Positions 43,130 through 51,485 of a stretch of DNA of 64,000 bases are shown one piece after another. The stretch covers positions 1,054,001 to 1,118,000 of the forward strand of contig OY970206.1 of assembly GCA_963708425.1 (NCBI GenBank). The letters are read 5' to 3'. A program made the position numbers and the translations under genes. The notes under the pieces were generated by a model. The model searched no databases and had not been told where the DNA came from. It saw nothing but the letters and a program-made list of their open reading frames with translations. Every line of letters begins with the position of its first letter. The first letter of the stretch is position 1. Source of the stretch: JACMNW01 sp963708425. Its GTDB lineage: Bacteria; Pseudomonadota; Alphaproteobacteria; Rhodobacterales; Rhodobacteraceae.

Positions 43130-44668
43130 TTAGGCGAAGTCTTTCGCGAAAGCGTTCAAAGCGGCCTTGATCTTGTCTTCCAGCTCACCCTTGACCTTGC
43201 GGTCATTCTTGGTGATGTCTTCCAACAGGTCCTTGCCATTGCTACGCAGATGTTTCAGCAACCCGGCCTCAAACCGCCCCACATCCTTGACGCCGATCTT
43301 GTCCAGCATTCCGCTGGTGCCTGCATAGATCAGGCACACAATCTCGGCGTTGGTCAGCGGCGCGTATTGCGGCTGCTTCATCAATTCGGTCAGCCGCGCG
43401 CCCCGGTTCAGCAATTGCTGGGTCGATGCGTCTAGGTCCGACCCGAACTGCGCAAACGCCGCCATTTCGCGGTACTGCGCCAATTCCAGCTTCACCTTGC
43501 CAGCCACCGACTTCATCGCATCCGTCTGGGCCGACGATCCAACCCGCGAAACCGAAAGACCGGTGTTCACCGCAGGACGCACGCCTTGATAGAACAATTC
43601 TGTTTCCAGAAAAATCTGCCCATCAGTGATCGAAATAACGTTGGTTGGAATAAACGCCGACACGTCGCCACCTTGGGTTTCGATGATCGGCAACGCGGTC
43701 AAAGACCCCGAGCCATTGTCGGCATTCAGCTTTGCGGAACGCTCCAACAGACGGCTGTGCAGATAGAACACGTCGCCCGGATAGGCTTCACGCCCCGGTG
43801 GGCGGCGCAGCAGCAGCGACATCTGGCGATAGGCCACAGCCTGTTTTGACAAATCATCATAGATGATCAGCGCATGCCGGCCGTTATCGCGGAAAAATTC
43901 TGCCATCGCAGTCGCGGCATAGGGTGCGAGGAACTGCATCGGCGCTGGATCAGATGCCGTAGCAGCTACCACGATGGTGTAATCTATCGCCCCGGTTTCC
44001 TGCAGCTTTTTCACCAACTGCGCCACGGTCGAGCGCTTCTGCCCAATCGCAACATAAATGCAGTACAGTTTCTTGGACTCGTCCGTCCCCGCCGCCTCGT
44101 TATACGATTTCTGGTTCAAAATCGTATCAAGCGCGATTGCAGTCTTGCCGGTCTGACGGTCGCCGATGATCAATTCGCGCTGGCCACGGCCAATCGGGAT
44201 CATCGCATCAACCGACTTCAGGCCCGTCGCCATCGGTTCATGCACCGATTGACGTGGGATAATGCCGGGTGCTTTTACGTCGGCCACGCGGCGCTCGGTT
44301 GCCGCGATCGGGCCCTTGCCGTCAATCGGGTTGCCAAGGCCGTCGACAACGCGGCCCAGCAGCGCGTCGCCCGCAGGCACGTCGACGATGGATTTGGTGC
44401 GCTTTACAACGTCGCCCTCTTTGATCGACCGGTCGTCACCGAAAATAACGATACCAACGTTGTCGGCCTCAAGGTTCAAAGCCATCCCGCGGATACCGCC
44501 GGGAAACTCGACCATTTCGCCAGCCTGAACGTTGTCCAGCCCGTGAACACGCGCAATACCGTCACCGACGGACAGCACGCGGCCAACTTCGGCAACTTCG
44601 GCATCCTTGCCGAAGTTCTTGATCTGCTCTTTGAGGATCGCAGAGATCTCAGCAGCTTGGATACCCAT
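43130..44668 (-). CDS. atpA: ATP synthase F1 alpha subunit
   Basis: A 512-aa non-catalytic nucleotide-binding subunit. P-loop LIIGDRQTGKTAIAL near residue 170, arginine-finger region TGLSVSRVGSSAQTDAMK. The start overlaps the atpH stop region at 44668. Normal length. Confidence 0.98.
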   Translation of the reverse strand: MGIQAAEISAILKEQIKNFGKDAEVAEVGRVLSVGDGIARVHGLDNVQAGEMVEFPGGIRGMALNLEADNVGIVIFGDDRSIKEGDVVKRTKSIVDVPAGDALLGRVVDGLGNPIDGKGPIAATERRVADVKAPGIIPRQSVHEPMATGLKSVDAMIPIGRGQRELIIGDRQTGKTAIALDTILNQKSYNEAAGTDESKKLYCIYVAIGQKRSTVAQLVKKLQETGAIDYTIVVAATASDPAPMQFLAPYAATAMAEFFRDNGRHALIIYDDLSKQAVAYRQMSLLLRRPPGREAYPGDVFYLHSRLLERSAKLNADNGSGSLTALPIIETQGGDVSAFIPTNVISITDGQIFLETELFYQGVRPAVNTGLSVSRVGSSAQTDAMKSVAGKVKLELAQYREMAAFAQFGSDLDASTQQLLNRGARLTELMKQPQYAPLTNAEIVCLIYAGTSGMLDKIGVKDVGRFEAGLLKHLRSNGKDLLEDITKNDRKVKGELEDKIKAALNAFAKDFA

Positions 44669-45228
44669 TATCCGACCTCTTTCATTGCATTCTGAAGGGC
44701 TGCGAGCTTTGCCTTGACTGACGTATCAATCATGGTCGAGCCCAGCTTTACGATAAGACCGCCGATGAGGGATTCATCGACGGTGGTCTTAAGGATCACA
44801 TCTTTGCCAACGCGCGCTTTCAGCGTGGCAGCAAGCTTTTTGGTCTGTACGGCGGTCAACGCCTTGGCGGCGGTTACCTCGGCCGTCATCTCGCCTTTTT
44901 CGTCGGCGATGCGGGCGCGCAGATCGGCAATCAAGTGTGGTAAAACAAACAGGCGGCGATTTGCGGCCATCAACGCCAGCGTGTTCGCCATCAGCGGCGA
45001 GACACCCATTTTGGCGGCAAGCGCAGCAATCGCACCAGCCTGCTCGGTCCGCGACGTGATGGGCGACGAAATCATCTCCCCCAGTTGCGGGCTGGCAGCA
45101 AGAGCAGCCTCAAGCGCTGTGGCATCCGCCTCAAGCGCCTTCAGGGCTTTTTCTTCTTTCGCCAAACCAAACAGCGCCGTCGCATACCGCGAAGCAATGC
45201 CAGATGAGATCGAAGCAGGTTCTGACAC
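44668..45228 (-). CDS. atpH: ATP synthase F1 delta subunit (OSCP)
   Basis: A 186-aa peripheral-stalk connector: GIASRYATALFGLAKEEKAL at the N-terminus and the family signature VDESLIGGLIVKLGSTMIDT near the end. First gene of the F1 operon; FO genes are absent from this window, as in other Rhodobacterales where they lie elsewhere. Confidence 0.96.
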   Translation of the reverse strand: MSEPASISSGIASRYATALFGLAKEEKALKALEADATALEAALAASPQLGEMISSPITSRTEQAGAIAALAAKMGVSPLMANTLALMAANRRLFVLPHLIADLRARIADEKGEMTAEVTAAKALTAVQTKKLAATLKARVGKDVILKTTVDESLIGGLIVKLGSTMIDTSVKAKLAALQNAMKEVG

Positions 45229-45377
45229 GTCAATCCTTCCGCCGTTTTACCCCGGCACCTTGCACTTGCGCAAAAGCCAGAAACTACTCATGGCGCACAC
45301 TTATCGTATGCGTCCCGATTTGGCCGGGGTGTAGCAGAGCATTAACAGACCCGCAACCACCAAGGCCAGAAAGTTGC

Positions 45378-45425
45378 GGGCAAAGTTTGCCCTGTTTTCA
45401 ATGAGTTCCGATGCCCCCGTGTCAA
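45378..45425 (-). promoter_or_regulatory. Putative atp operon promoter and adjacent palindrome
   Basis: On the minus strand TTGACA (45425-45420), 17 nt, ATTGAA (45402-45397) fits a sigma70-type promoter 169 nt before atpH. Just downstream, near the expected start site, is a perfect 15-nt palindrome GGGCAAAGTTTGCCC (45378-45392), a possible operator or leader hairpin. The rest of 45229-45488 shows nothing else. Confidence 0.45.
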
Positions 45426-45488
45426 CTGCGACCGTTTGCAGCCACGTAGGTCGCACAAAATTGTTGCGGCGCACATATTTCGATCACG

Positions 45489-46307
45489 TCAGCGTGAATC
45501 AGTCACCGGTTTGGCGGTTTGAAACGAATGTTCGCCGGGCCACAATGCGCGGTTCAGGTTGGGTGCTGGCAACCCCGCCGGAATACCCTCCAGCACCTTA
45601 AGGGGCTTGCGCACCGCCGCCTTCAAGCCACCGCGCGTTGGCGCATAAACCTGCTTGCTGACCTCAATCACCAGGACGCCACCTGCTGCCCAGGGTCCTA
45701 TCCGCCGACCTGCCCTTTCCCAGAACTCCGCAGTGCGCAGCCAAAACCGGCTTTGCGATGGTGGCGCGAATAGCGCCGATGTGCTGCGTTCCGGGGTGAA
45801 ATTGTGGTTCTTCAGCTGCGCTTCCAGCTGGCTCATCGAATAGGGGCGGCCAAAGCCAAACGGCGTGCCATCGCGCCTTGCCCATAAGCCGATGCGGTTC
45901 GGCACGATAAACAGCGCCTTGCCGCCCGGCCCCAACACACGCTGTGCCTCTTCCAAAACCGAGCTTGGATGTTCCGATGTCTCCAGCCCGTGCAACACAA
46001 TTAGCCGGTCGGCCATGCCGGTCTGCAGTGGCCAGTTCGCGTCATCACATAAAACTGAAACATTATCGGCCCCAATCGGCCATGGCATCACACCCTGTGG
46101 TCCCGGCATCAGGCCAATCACCCGGCGCGCGGTTTCAAGATACGGGCGCAGCAGCGGCACCGCAAAACCAAAGCCTACAATCGTCTGGGCCTGCGCTTTT
46201 TCTGGTGGCCAGAACTTGGTTACCTGATCGCGCACGGCACGCTGCGCCACCCGGCCCAGCGGGGTGCGATAATAAAAGTTGCGCAGATCAAGTACGTCCA
46301 GATGCAT
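45489..46307 (-). CDS. SAM-dependent methyltransferase (type 11-like)
   Basis: A 272-aa class I methyltransferase: MHLDVLDLRNFYYRTPLGRV, a degenerate SAM loop IVGFGFAVPLLRP, then LIVLHGLETSEHP and VLGPGGKALFIVPN. The subgroup is common in alphaproteobacteria next to gloB, divergently transcribed as here. Substrate unknown. Confidence 0.85.
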   Translation of the reverse strand: MHLDVLDLRNFYYRTPLGRVAQRAVRDQVTKFWPPEKAQAQTIVGFGFAVPLLRPYLETARRVIGLMPGPQGVMPWPIGADNVSVLCDDANWPLQTGMADRLIVLHGLETSEHPSSVLEEAQRVLGPGGKALFIVPNRIGLWARRDGTPFGFGRPYSMSQLEAQLKNHNFTPERSTSALFAPPSQSRFWLRTAEFWERAGRRIGPWAAGGVLVIEVSKQVYAPTRGGLKAAVRKPLKVLEGIPAGLPAPNLNRALWPGEHSFQTAKPVTDSR

Positions 46308-46389
46308 TGCAGGCGGGGCCTTTCCGGGCGATGCTTCGGGTTAAATCCTTTGCTTTGACCTAAACATAGTGAATGAAAGTGCAAACACC

Positions 46390-47157
46390 ATGGCCCTGAC
46401 GCTGGTTACCGTTCCCTGTCTCAAAGACAACTACGCTTATCTTATCCATGATAGTGCCAGCGGCGATACCGCCGTTGTTGACGTGCCCGAAGCACAACCG
46501 ATCCTTGACGCCCTTGCGCTGCGGGGGTGGACGCTTAGCGACATCCTGATCACCCATCATCACGCCGATCACATCGACGGAGTACCCGCCCTGCGTGCCG
46601 CAACTGGAGCAATGGTTATTGGTAATGCCGCCGATGCGCACCGCCTGCCGCCGCTTGATTTGGCGCTTAATGACGGGCTGACGTTCACTATCGGCGCTGA
46701 GGTGGGCCATGTGATCGACGTGCCCGGCCACACCATCGGCCATGTCGCCTTTCACTTCCCGGCCTCGGCAATGGCGTTCACTGCCGACAGCTTAATGGCC
46801 ATGGGGTGCGGTCGCCTGTTCGAAGGCAAGCCTGTGCAGATGTGGGATAGCCTGTCGAGGTTGGCCGCCCTGCCCCCCGAAACGCTGATCTGCTCGGGCC
46901 ATGAATACACCGCCGCGAACATGCGCTTTGCGCTGGCCCTTGAACCCGGCAATCCTGATCTTATCTTGCGTCATGACCGGATTACTGCCGCCCGGTCGCA
47001 AGGGATGCCGACAGTGCCGTCTCGCCTTGCCGATGAACTGGCTACCAATCCGTTTTTGCGTGCCAGCCAGCCGCAGATGAAAACCCTACTCGGCAAACCC
47101 AATGCAACCGCCGCGGAAGCGTTCGCCGATCTACGCGCCCGAAAAGACGGCTTTTGA
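46390..47157 (+). CDS. gloB: Hydroxyacylglutathione hydrolase (glyoxalase II)
   Basis: A 255-aa metallo-beta-lactamase-fold enzyme releasing D-lactate from S-lactoylglutathione, completing methylglyoxal detoxification. The binuclear metal site is THHHADH at residues 55-61, with further ligands in VPGHTIGH and GHEYTAAN. The start is ATG 46390, giving the normal family length; a GTG at 46369 is an alternative. Confidence 0.95.
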   Translation: MALTLVTVPCLKDNYAYLIHDSASGDTAVVDVPEAQPILDALALRGWTLSDILITHHHADHIDGVPALRAATGAMVIGNAADAHRLPPLDLALNDGLTFTIGAEVGHVIDVPGHTIGHVAFHFPASAMAFTADSLMAMGCGRLFEGKPVQMWDSLSRLAALPPETLICSGHEYTAANMRFALALEPGNPDLILRHDRITAARSQGMPTVPSRLADELATNPFLRASQPQMKTLLGKPNATAAEAFADLRARKDGF

Positions 47158-47329
47158 CCGCTTCAAGCCCTGATTTCTGATCACATTTTGTGACCCCGCT
47201 ACATCAAACAGAAATTCGCCCCATTTAATCCTTGAAGTGGAGCAAATAAAACCGAAGCTTAACCATATGAGGCCACGGTCAATCTGGGCAAAGCCGCCCC
47301 ACTGGCCGCCAAGATAGGAGCACGACCAA

Positions 47330-49648
47330 GTGCCATCTTTTTCAAACACACTCGAGCAAGCCATTCATGGCGCCCTTGCCCTTGCAAATGCGCGCCGCCA
47401 CGAACTCGCAACGCTGGAACATCTGCTTCTGGCGCTGATCGACGAACCTGATGCGGAACGCGTGATGAAGGCGTGCTCGGTTGATCTGGTCAGCTTGCGC
47501 AAAACGCTGGTGGAATTCATCGACGACGACCTGTCAACCTTGGTAACCGAGGTCGAAGGCTCCGAAGCCGTCCCCACCGCCGCCTTCCAACGCGTCATCC
47601 AGCGCGCCGCTATTCATGTGCAATCCTCGGGTCGTACCGAAGTGACCGGCGCCAACGTACTGGTTGCTATCTTTGCCGAACGCGAATCCAACGCCGCCTA
47701 CTTCCTGCAAGAACAAGACATGACCCGCTACGACGCGGTCAACTTCATTGCACATGGTGTTGCCAAAGACCCATCCTTCGGCGAACCCCGCCCGGTATCG
47801 GGTGCCGAAGAACACCATGAAACGCCGAAAGCCGAAGCCGGCGATGCGAAAGAATCCGCGCTGTCGAAATACTGCGTTGATCTGAACGTCAAAGCCAAAA
47901 AGGGCGATGTCGACCCGCTGATCGGCCGCGAAGCCGAGGTGGAACGCTGCATCCAAGTTCTGTGCCGCCGCCGCAAGAACAACCCCCTGCTGGTCGGTGA
48001 CCCCGGTGTTGGCAAAACCGCTATCGCCGAAGGTCTGGCCTGGAAGATCATCCACAAGGAAACGCCCGAAATTCTGGCCCACGCCACCATCTTCTCGCTC
48101 GATATGGGCGCGCTGCTGGCTGGCACCCGCTACCGTGGCGATTTTGAGGAACGCCTGAAAGCGGTCGTCAAGGAAATGGAAGACCACCCTGACGCCATCC
48201 TGTTCATCGACGAAATTCACACCGTCATCGGTGCCGGTGCCACGTCCGGCGGTGCTATGGATGCGTCCAACCTGCTGAAACCCGCCCTCCAAGGTGGCAA
48301 GTTGCGCTGCATGGGGTCCACCACCTACAAGGAATTCCGCCAGCACTTCGAAAAAGACCGCGCCCTGTCGCGTCGCTTCCAAAAGATCGACGTGAACGAG
48401 CCGTCAGTGCCCGACACCATCAAAATCCTGATGGGCTTGAAGCCGCATTTCGAACAACACCACGACCTGCGTTACACGGCGGAGGCTATCAAGGTGGCGG
48501 TGGAACTCGCCGCCCGCTACATCAACGACCGCAAACTGCCCGACAGCGCCATTGACGTCATCGACGAAGCGGGCGCTGCTCAGCATCTTTACACCGAAGC
48601 CAAACGCCGCAAGGTCATCGGCACCAAAGAGATTGAAGCCGTCGTTGCCAAAATCGCCCGCATCCCGGCCAAGAACGTCTCCAAAGACGATGCCGAAGTG
48701 CTGCGCGATCTGGAAAAGTCGCTAAAACGCGTTGTTTTCGGCCAGGACAAAGCGATCGAGGCGCTGGCGTCTGCCATCAAACTGGCACGGGCGGGCTTGC
48801 GTGAACCTGAAAAACCGATCGGCAACTACCTGTTCGCCGGACCAACCGGTGTCGGCAAGACCGAGGTGGCAAAGCAGCTGGCCAACACCCTTGGCGTCGA
48901 ACTGCTGCGCTTCGATATGTCCGAATACATGGAGAAACACGCCGTTTCCCGCCTGATCGGCGCGCCGCCCGGGTATGTCGGCTTTGATCAGGGCGGTATG
49001 CTGACCGACGGTGTCGATCAGCATCCGCATTGCGTCTTGCTCCTGGATGAAATGGAAAAGGCGCATCCGGATGTCTACAACATCCTGCTGCAAGTCATGG
49101 ATCACGGCAAACTGACCGATCATAACGGTCGCTCGGTTGATTTCCGCAATGTCATCCTGATCATGACGTCGAACGCCGGCGCGCGCGAACAATCGCAAGC
49201 GGCCATCGGCTTTGGTCGTGAACGGCGAACCGGCGAAGACACCGCAGCAATCGAACGCACGTTCACGCCAGAATTCCGCAACCGCCTTGATGCCGTGATT
49301 AGCTTCGCCCCCTTGGGCAAAGACATCATCATGCAAGTGGTCGAAAAATTCGTGCTGCAACTAGAGGCGCAGCTTATGGATCGGAACGTGCATATCGAAC
49401 TGTCGCCCGAAGCTGCCGCATGGCTGGGCGACAAAGGCTATGATGATAAAATGGGCGCGCGCCCACTTGGCCGCGTGATCCAGGAATACATCAAGAAACC
49501 GCTCGCCGAAGAGCTGCTGTTCGGCAAGTTGATGAAAGGCGGGGTCGTCAAGGTCGGCCTGAAGGATGACGCGATCTTCCTTGATATCGAAGAGCCGCAG
49601 AAGCCTGCCCTGACCAAAGCCAAGCCACCGTTGCTGACGGCTGAATAG
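47330..49648 (+). CDS. clpA: ATP-dependent Clp protease ATP-binding subunit ClpA
   Basis: A 772-aa AAA+ unfoldase feeding ClpP. N-domain (1-145), first ATPase with LVGDPGVGKTAIAEG (P-loop 223-230) and ILFIDEIHTVIGAG, second ATPase with FAGPTGVGKTEVAKQ near residue 505 and CVLLLDEMEKAHPDVYN. The ClpA rather than ClpB identity follows from the lack of a long middle coiled coil. GTG start with AGGAG 9 nt upstream. No clpS is adjacent. A strong terminator follows. Confidence 0.96.
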   Translation: MPSFSNTLEQAIHGALALANARRHELATLEHLLLALIDEPDAERVMKACSVDLVSLRKTLVEFIDDDLSTLVTEVEGSEAVPTAAFQRVIQRAAIHVQSSGRTEVTGANVLVAIFAERESNAAYFLQEQDMTRYDAVNFIAHGVAKDPSFGEPRPVSGAEEHHETPKAEAGDAKESALSKYCVDLNVKAKKGDVDPLIGREAEVERCIQVLCRRRKNNPLLVGDPGVGKTAIAEGLAWKIIHKETPEILAHATIFSLDMGALLAGTRYRGDFEERLKAVVKEMEDHPDAILFIDEIHTVIGAGATSGGAMDASNLLKPALQGGKLRCMGSTTYKEFRQHFEKDRALSRRFQKIDVNEPSVPDTIKILMGLKPHFEQHHDLRYTAEAIKVAVELAARYINDRKLPDSAIDVIDEAGAAQHLYTEAKRRKVIGTKEIEAVVAKIARIPAKNVSKDDAEVLRDLEKSLKRVVFGQDKAIEALASAIKLARAGLREPEKPIGNYLFAGPTGVGKTEVAKQLANTLGVELLRFDMSEYMEKHAVSRLIGAPPGYVGFDQGGMLTDGVDQHPHCVLLLDEMEKAHPDVYNILLQVMDHGKLTDHNGRSVDFRNVILIMTSNAGAREQSQAAIGFGRERRTGEDTAAIERTFTPEFRNRLDAVISFAPLGKDIIMQVVEKFVLQLEAQLMDRNVHIELSPEAAAWLGDKGYDDKMGARPLGRVIQEYIKKPLAEELLFGKLMKGGVVKVGLKDDAIFLDIEEPQKPALTKAKPPLLTAE

Positions 49649-49669
49649 GCAAACCACTTCCAGTAATAG

Positions 49670-49699
49670 GGCCCCGGAGCAGATCTCCGGGGCCTTTTT
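49670..49699 (+). terminator. clpA terminator
   Basis: GGCCCCGGAG (49670-49679), loop CAGAT, CTCCGGGGCC (49685-49694), TTTTT (49695-49699). Perfect 10-bp stem 21 nt after the stop. Confidence 0.95.
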
Positions 49700-49835
49700 C
49701 GTTGCTCGCATCACTTGATAATAGTCCCTCACATCTGCGTAATCCCGAAAATTTGTAACCTTGGATGGTCAATCAAAGTGCGATAAAAGCATGTCTTTCC
49801 CTCGTTTTTCACCACAATTTTTCAGGATTAGCCCC

Positions 49836-50315
49836 ATGCCCTTTAATAAACCCTCCGCGGCAGAGATCGCCGATCTTGTGCGCCGTGCCACCCAAGGCAA
49901 CGATGCCTTCATGAACGGCAAAATGGACCAATGGCTTGCCCTTACACCACATTCGCCCGACTATTCCCTGATGTCGCCGTTTGGCGGCTGGTCGACAAAT
50001 GGCTTTAACGCATCGCCTGAACGGCTTGCCGCGATGTCGCGCCATTTCGCCTCGGCCAAAACCGAACTTGAACTTGTCGCAACTCATGCCACCGCCGATA
50101 TGGTCGTGCTGGCAGTGGTCGAACGTCAGTACGGCGTGGTCGGCGATTTGCCAGCGCAAGATTGGTCGCTGCGCGTCACGCTTGTGTACCAACGCCGCGG
50201 CAAAGACTGGCATCTTGTGCATCGCCACGCCGATCCTCTGGTTAAGTCCATTGCGCTTGATGAGATAGCCACCCTCGCCGGGGCACCTGCAGGCGAATTG
50301 GCCACCTGGCGCTAG
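49836..50315 (+). CDS. NTF2-like (SnoaL/DUF4440-type) protein
   Basis: A 159-aa cone-shaped NTF2-fold protein: AEIADLVRRATQGNDAFMNG, MDQWLALTPHSPDYSLMSPFG and a final DWHLVHRHADPLV strand. Polyketide cyclase-like or stress proteins share this fold and the ligand is unknown. ATG 49836 with AGGA 8 nt upstream; an in-frame ATG at 49791 would add a hydrophobic, probably non-coding stretch. Confidence 0.78.
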   Translation: MPFNKPSAAEIADLVRRATQGNDAFMNGKMDQWLALTPHSPDYSLMSPFGGWSTNGFNASPERLAAMSRHFASAKTELELVATHATADMVVLAVVERQYGVVGDLPAQDWSLRVTLVYQRRGKDWHLVHRHADPLVKSIALDEIATLAGAPAGELATWR

Positions 50316-50384
50316 GCTGGTCCAGACCCGGCCATATCGGACGCCCCATCGCGCGAGGGGTATCCCATGCGTCGAATGCCGCGA

Positions 50385-50419
50385 GTATACTTATAGGTAT
50401 ACCGCAGGAAATGCGGTAT
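50385..50419. promoter_or_regulatory. Nested palindromes in the ccdAB promoter
   Basis: GTATAC-6-GTATAC (50385-50402) overlaps the palindrome ATACCGCA-5-TGCGGTAT (50399-50406, 50412-50419). TATACT at 50386-50391 could be the -10. The pair lies 40-75 nt before ccdA, where a CcdA-CcdB autoregulatory operator is expected. Confidence 0.65.
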
Positions 50420-50459
50420 ATGTTGTTTACATGTTCATCCCATAGAACGGACCACACCC

Positions 50460-50690
50460 ATGCCCGCTGCCAACCGTCGCGCCACCAGCCTGATCATGGA
50501 GCGCCAGCTACTTGATGAAGCGCGCGCTCTGGGCGTCAACATCTCACGCGCTGCCGAGGCGGGCGTTGAAGCAGCCCTAAAGCAGGCCCGAACAGAGGCT
50601 TGGAAGCGCGAAAATGCCGGGGCCATCGCCTATTGGAGCACTTACGTCGAAGAAAACGGCCTGCCTTTAGCCGATCTGCGCACGTACTAA
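50460..50690 (+). CDS. ccdA: CcdA-family antitoxin
   Basis: A 76-aa antitoxin: N-terminal ribbon-helix-helix RRATSLIMERQLLDEARALG and the toxin-binding tail ENAGAIAYWSTYVEENGLPL with the family WxxYVEExGLPL pattern. Represses its operon with CcdB. 6 nt separate it from ccdB. Confidence 0.9.
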   Translation: MPAANRRATSLIMERQLLDEARALGVNISRAAEAGVEAALKQARTEAWKRENAGAIAYWSTYVEENGLPLADLRTY

Positions 50691-50696
50691 CAAAGC

Positions 50697-50996
50697 GTGC
50701 CAAAGCAGTTTGACCTATATCGCAGACCAAATAGCATTCTGGTCGTCGTCATTCAGCATAACATGCTGGAAGAGCTAAAGACTGGGGTGATCCTGCCTTT
50801 AATGCCAAAAACAAAGGGCACCCCAGATAGCCGCAGCCTTAACCCATCGGTTTTCTTCGACGGCAAAGACTATGTTATCTGCACGCAGTTTCTTGCAACA
50901 GCAACGCTGCCTGACCTTGGCATGCCTATAGGCAACATTAGCCACATGCGCGATGAGGTCGTCCGCGCGCTGGACCTGCTTTTCACCGGGTGCTGA
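50697..50996 (+). CDS. ccdB: CcdB-family toxin
   Basis: A 99-aa protein with CcdB-fold motifs: FDLYRRPNSILVVVIQHNML, NPSVFFDGKDYVICTQFLAT and SHMRDEVVRALDLLFTGC. Plasmid F CcdB poisons gyrase through its C-terminal Trp-Gly-Ile; this protein ends in Thr-Gly-Cys, so the target may differ or activity may be reduced. GTG start at 50697, no strong ribosome site. Confidence 0.85.
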   Translation: MPKQFDLYRRPNSILVVVIQHNMLEELKTGVILPLMPKTKGTPDSRSLNPSVFFDGKDYVICTQFLATATLPDLGMPIGNISHMRDEVVRALDLLFTGC

Positions 50997-51014
50997 TTGG
51001 TCGGATTAACCCCA

Positions 51015-51347
51015 CTACGACACCGCCCGACGGTACAGATGCCAGGTCGAATGACCCAAAATCGGTAGAACCAGCACCAGCCCCAACAGCGCGGGCAGTG
51101 ACCCGATTGCAAGCGACGCCGCCACGATCAACCCCCAAGCGCCAATTGGCACCGGGTTTTTCATCGCCACCTTGACCGACCTTACTACGGAGTTTGGCAG
51201 GCTGGCATTGAGGTCTAGCAGCATCGGGAACGACACCACCGATATTGCCAGCACTGCCACCGCAAATGCAAAGCCGACTGCGATGCCGATCACGATCATC
51301 GCCCAACCGGCCCCGGTGGTGAAAACATCTTTGTGGTTCTTGGATCG
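51015..51347 (-). pseudogene. DUF2189 membrane protein, C-terminal remnant
   Basis: Codons from 51347 down read DVFTTGAGWAMIVIGIAVGF, then AVLAISVVSFPMLLDLNASL, AMKNPVPIGAWGLIVAASLA and PILGHSTWHLYRRAV. This is the C-terminal third of the roughly 260-aa DUF2189 family. TAA at 51348-51350 closes the frame upstream and no N-terminal part exists nearby. The remnant abuts ccdB at its 3' end and an AT-rich patch at its broken end. Confidence 0.8.
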
Positions 51348-51402
51348 TTATTGTGGGTAAGTGTAGCAGCGTTTTTCCAATGTAGCGCTGTAAATTTCGC
51401 GG

Positions 51403-51418
51403 GTAACACGCGTGTTAC
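51403..51418. repeat. Perfect 16-bp palindrome GTAACACGCGTGTTAC
   Basis: GTAACACG (51403-51410) is followed directly by CGTGTTAC (51411-51418). GTAACAC recurs at 51471-51477. It lies in the most AT-rich intergenic stretch of the window (51348-51485), between the DUF2189 remnant and the 3' end of the MotB-like gene. No gene seen in the stretch. Confidence 0.7.
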
Positions 51419-51485
51419 GATATTTAAGTCTTTGATATAATTGTATAACATCTTTTTTGTTAGTGTTTCGGTAACACAATCCCAA

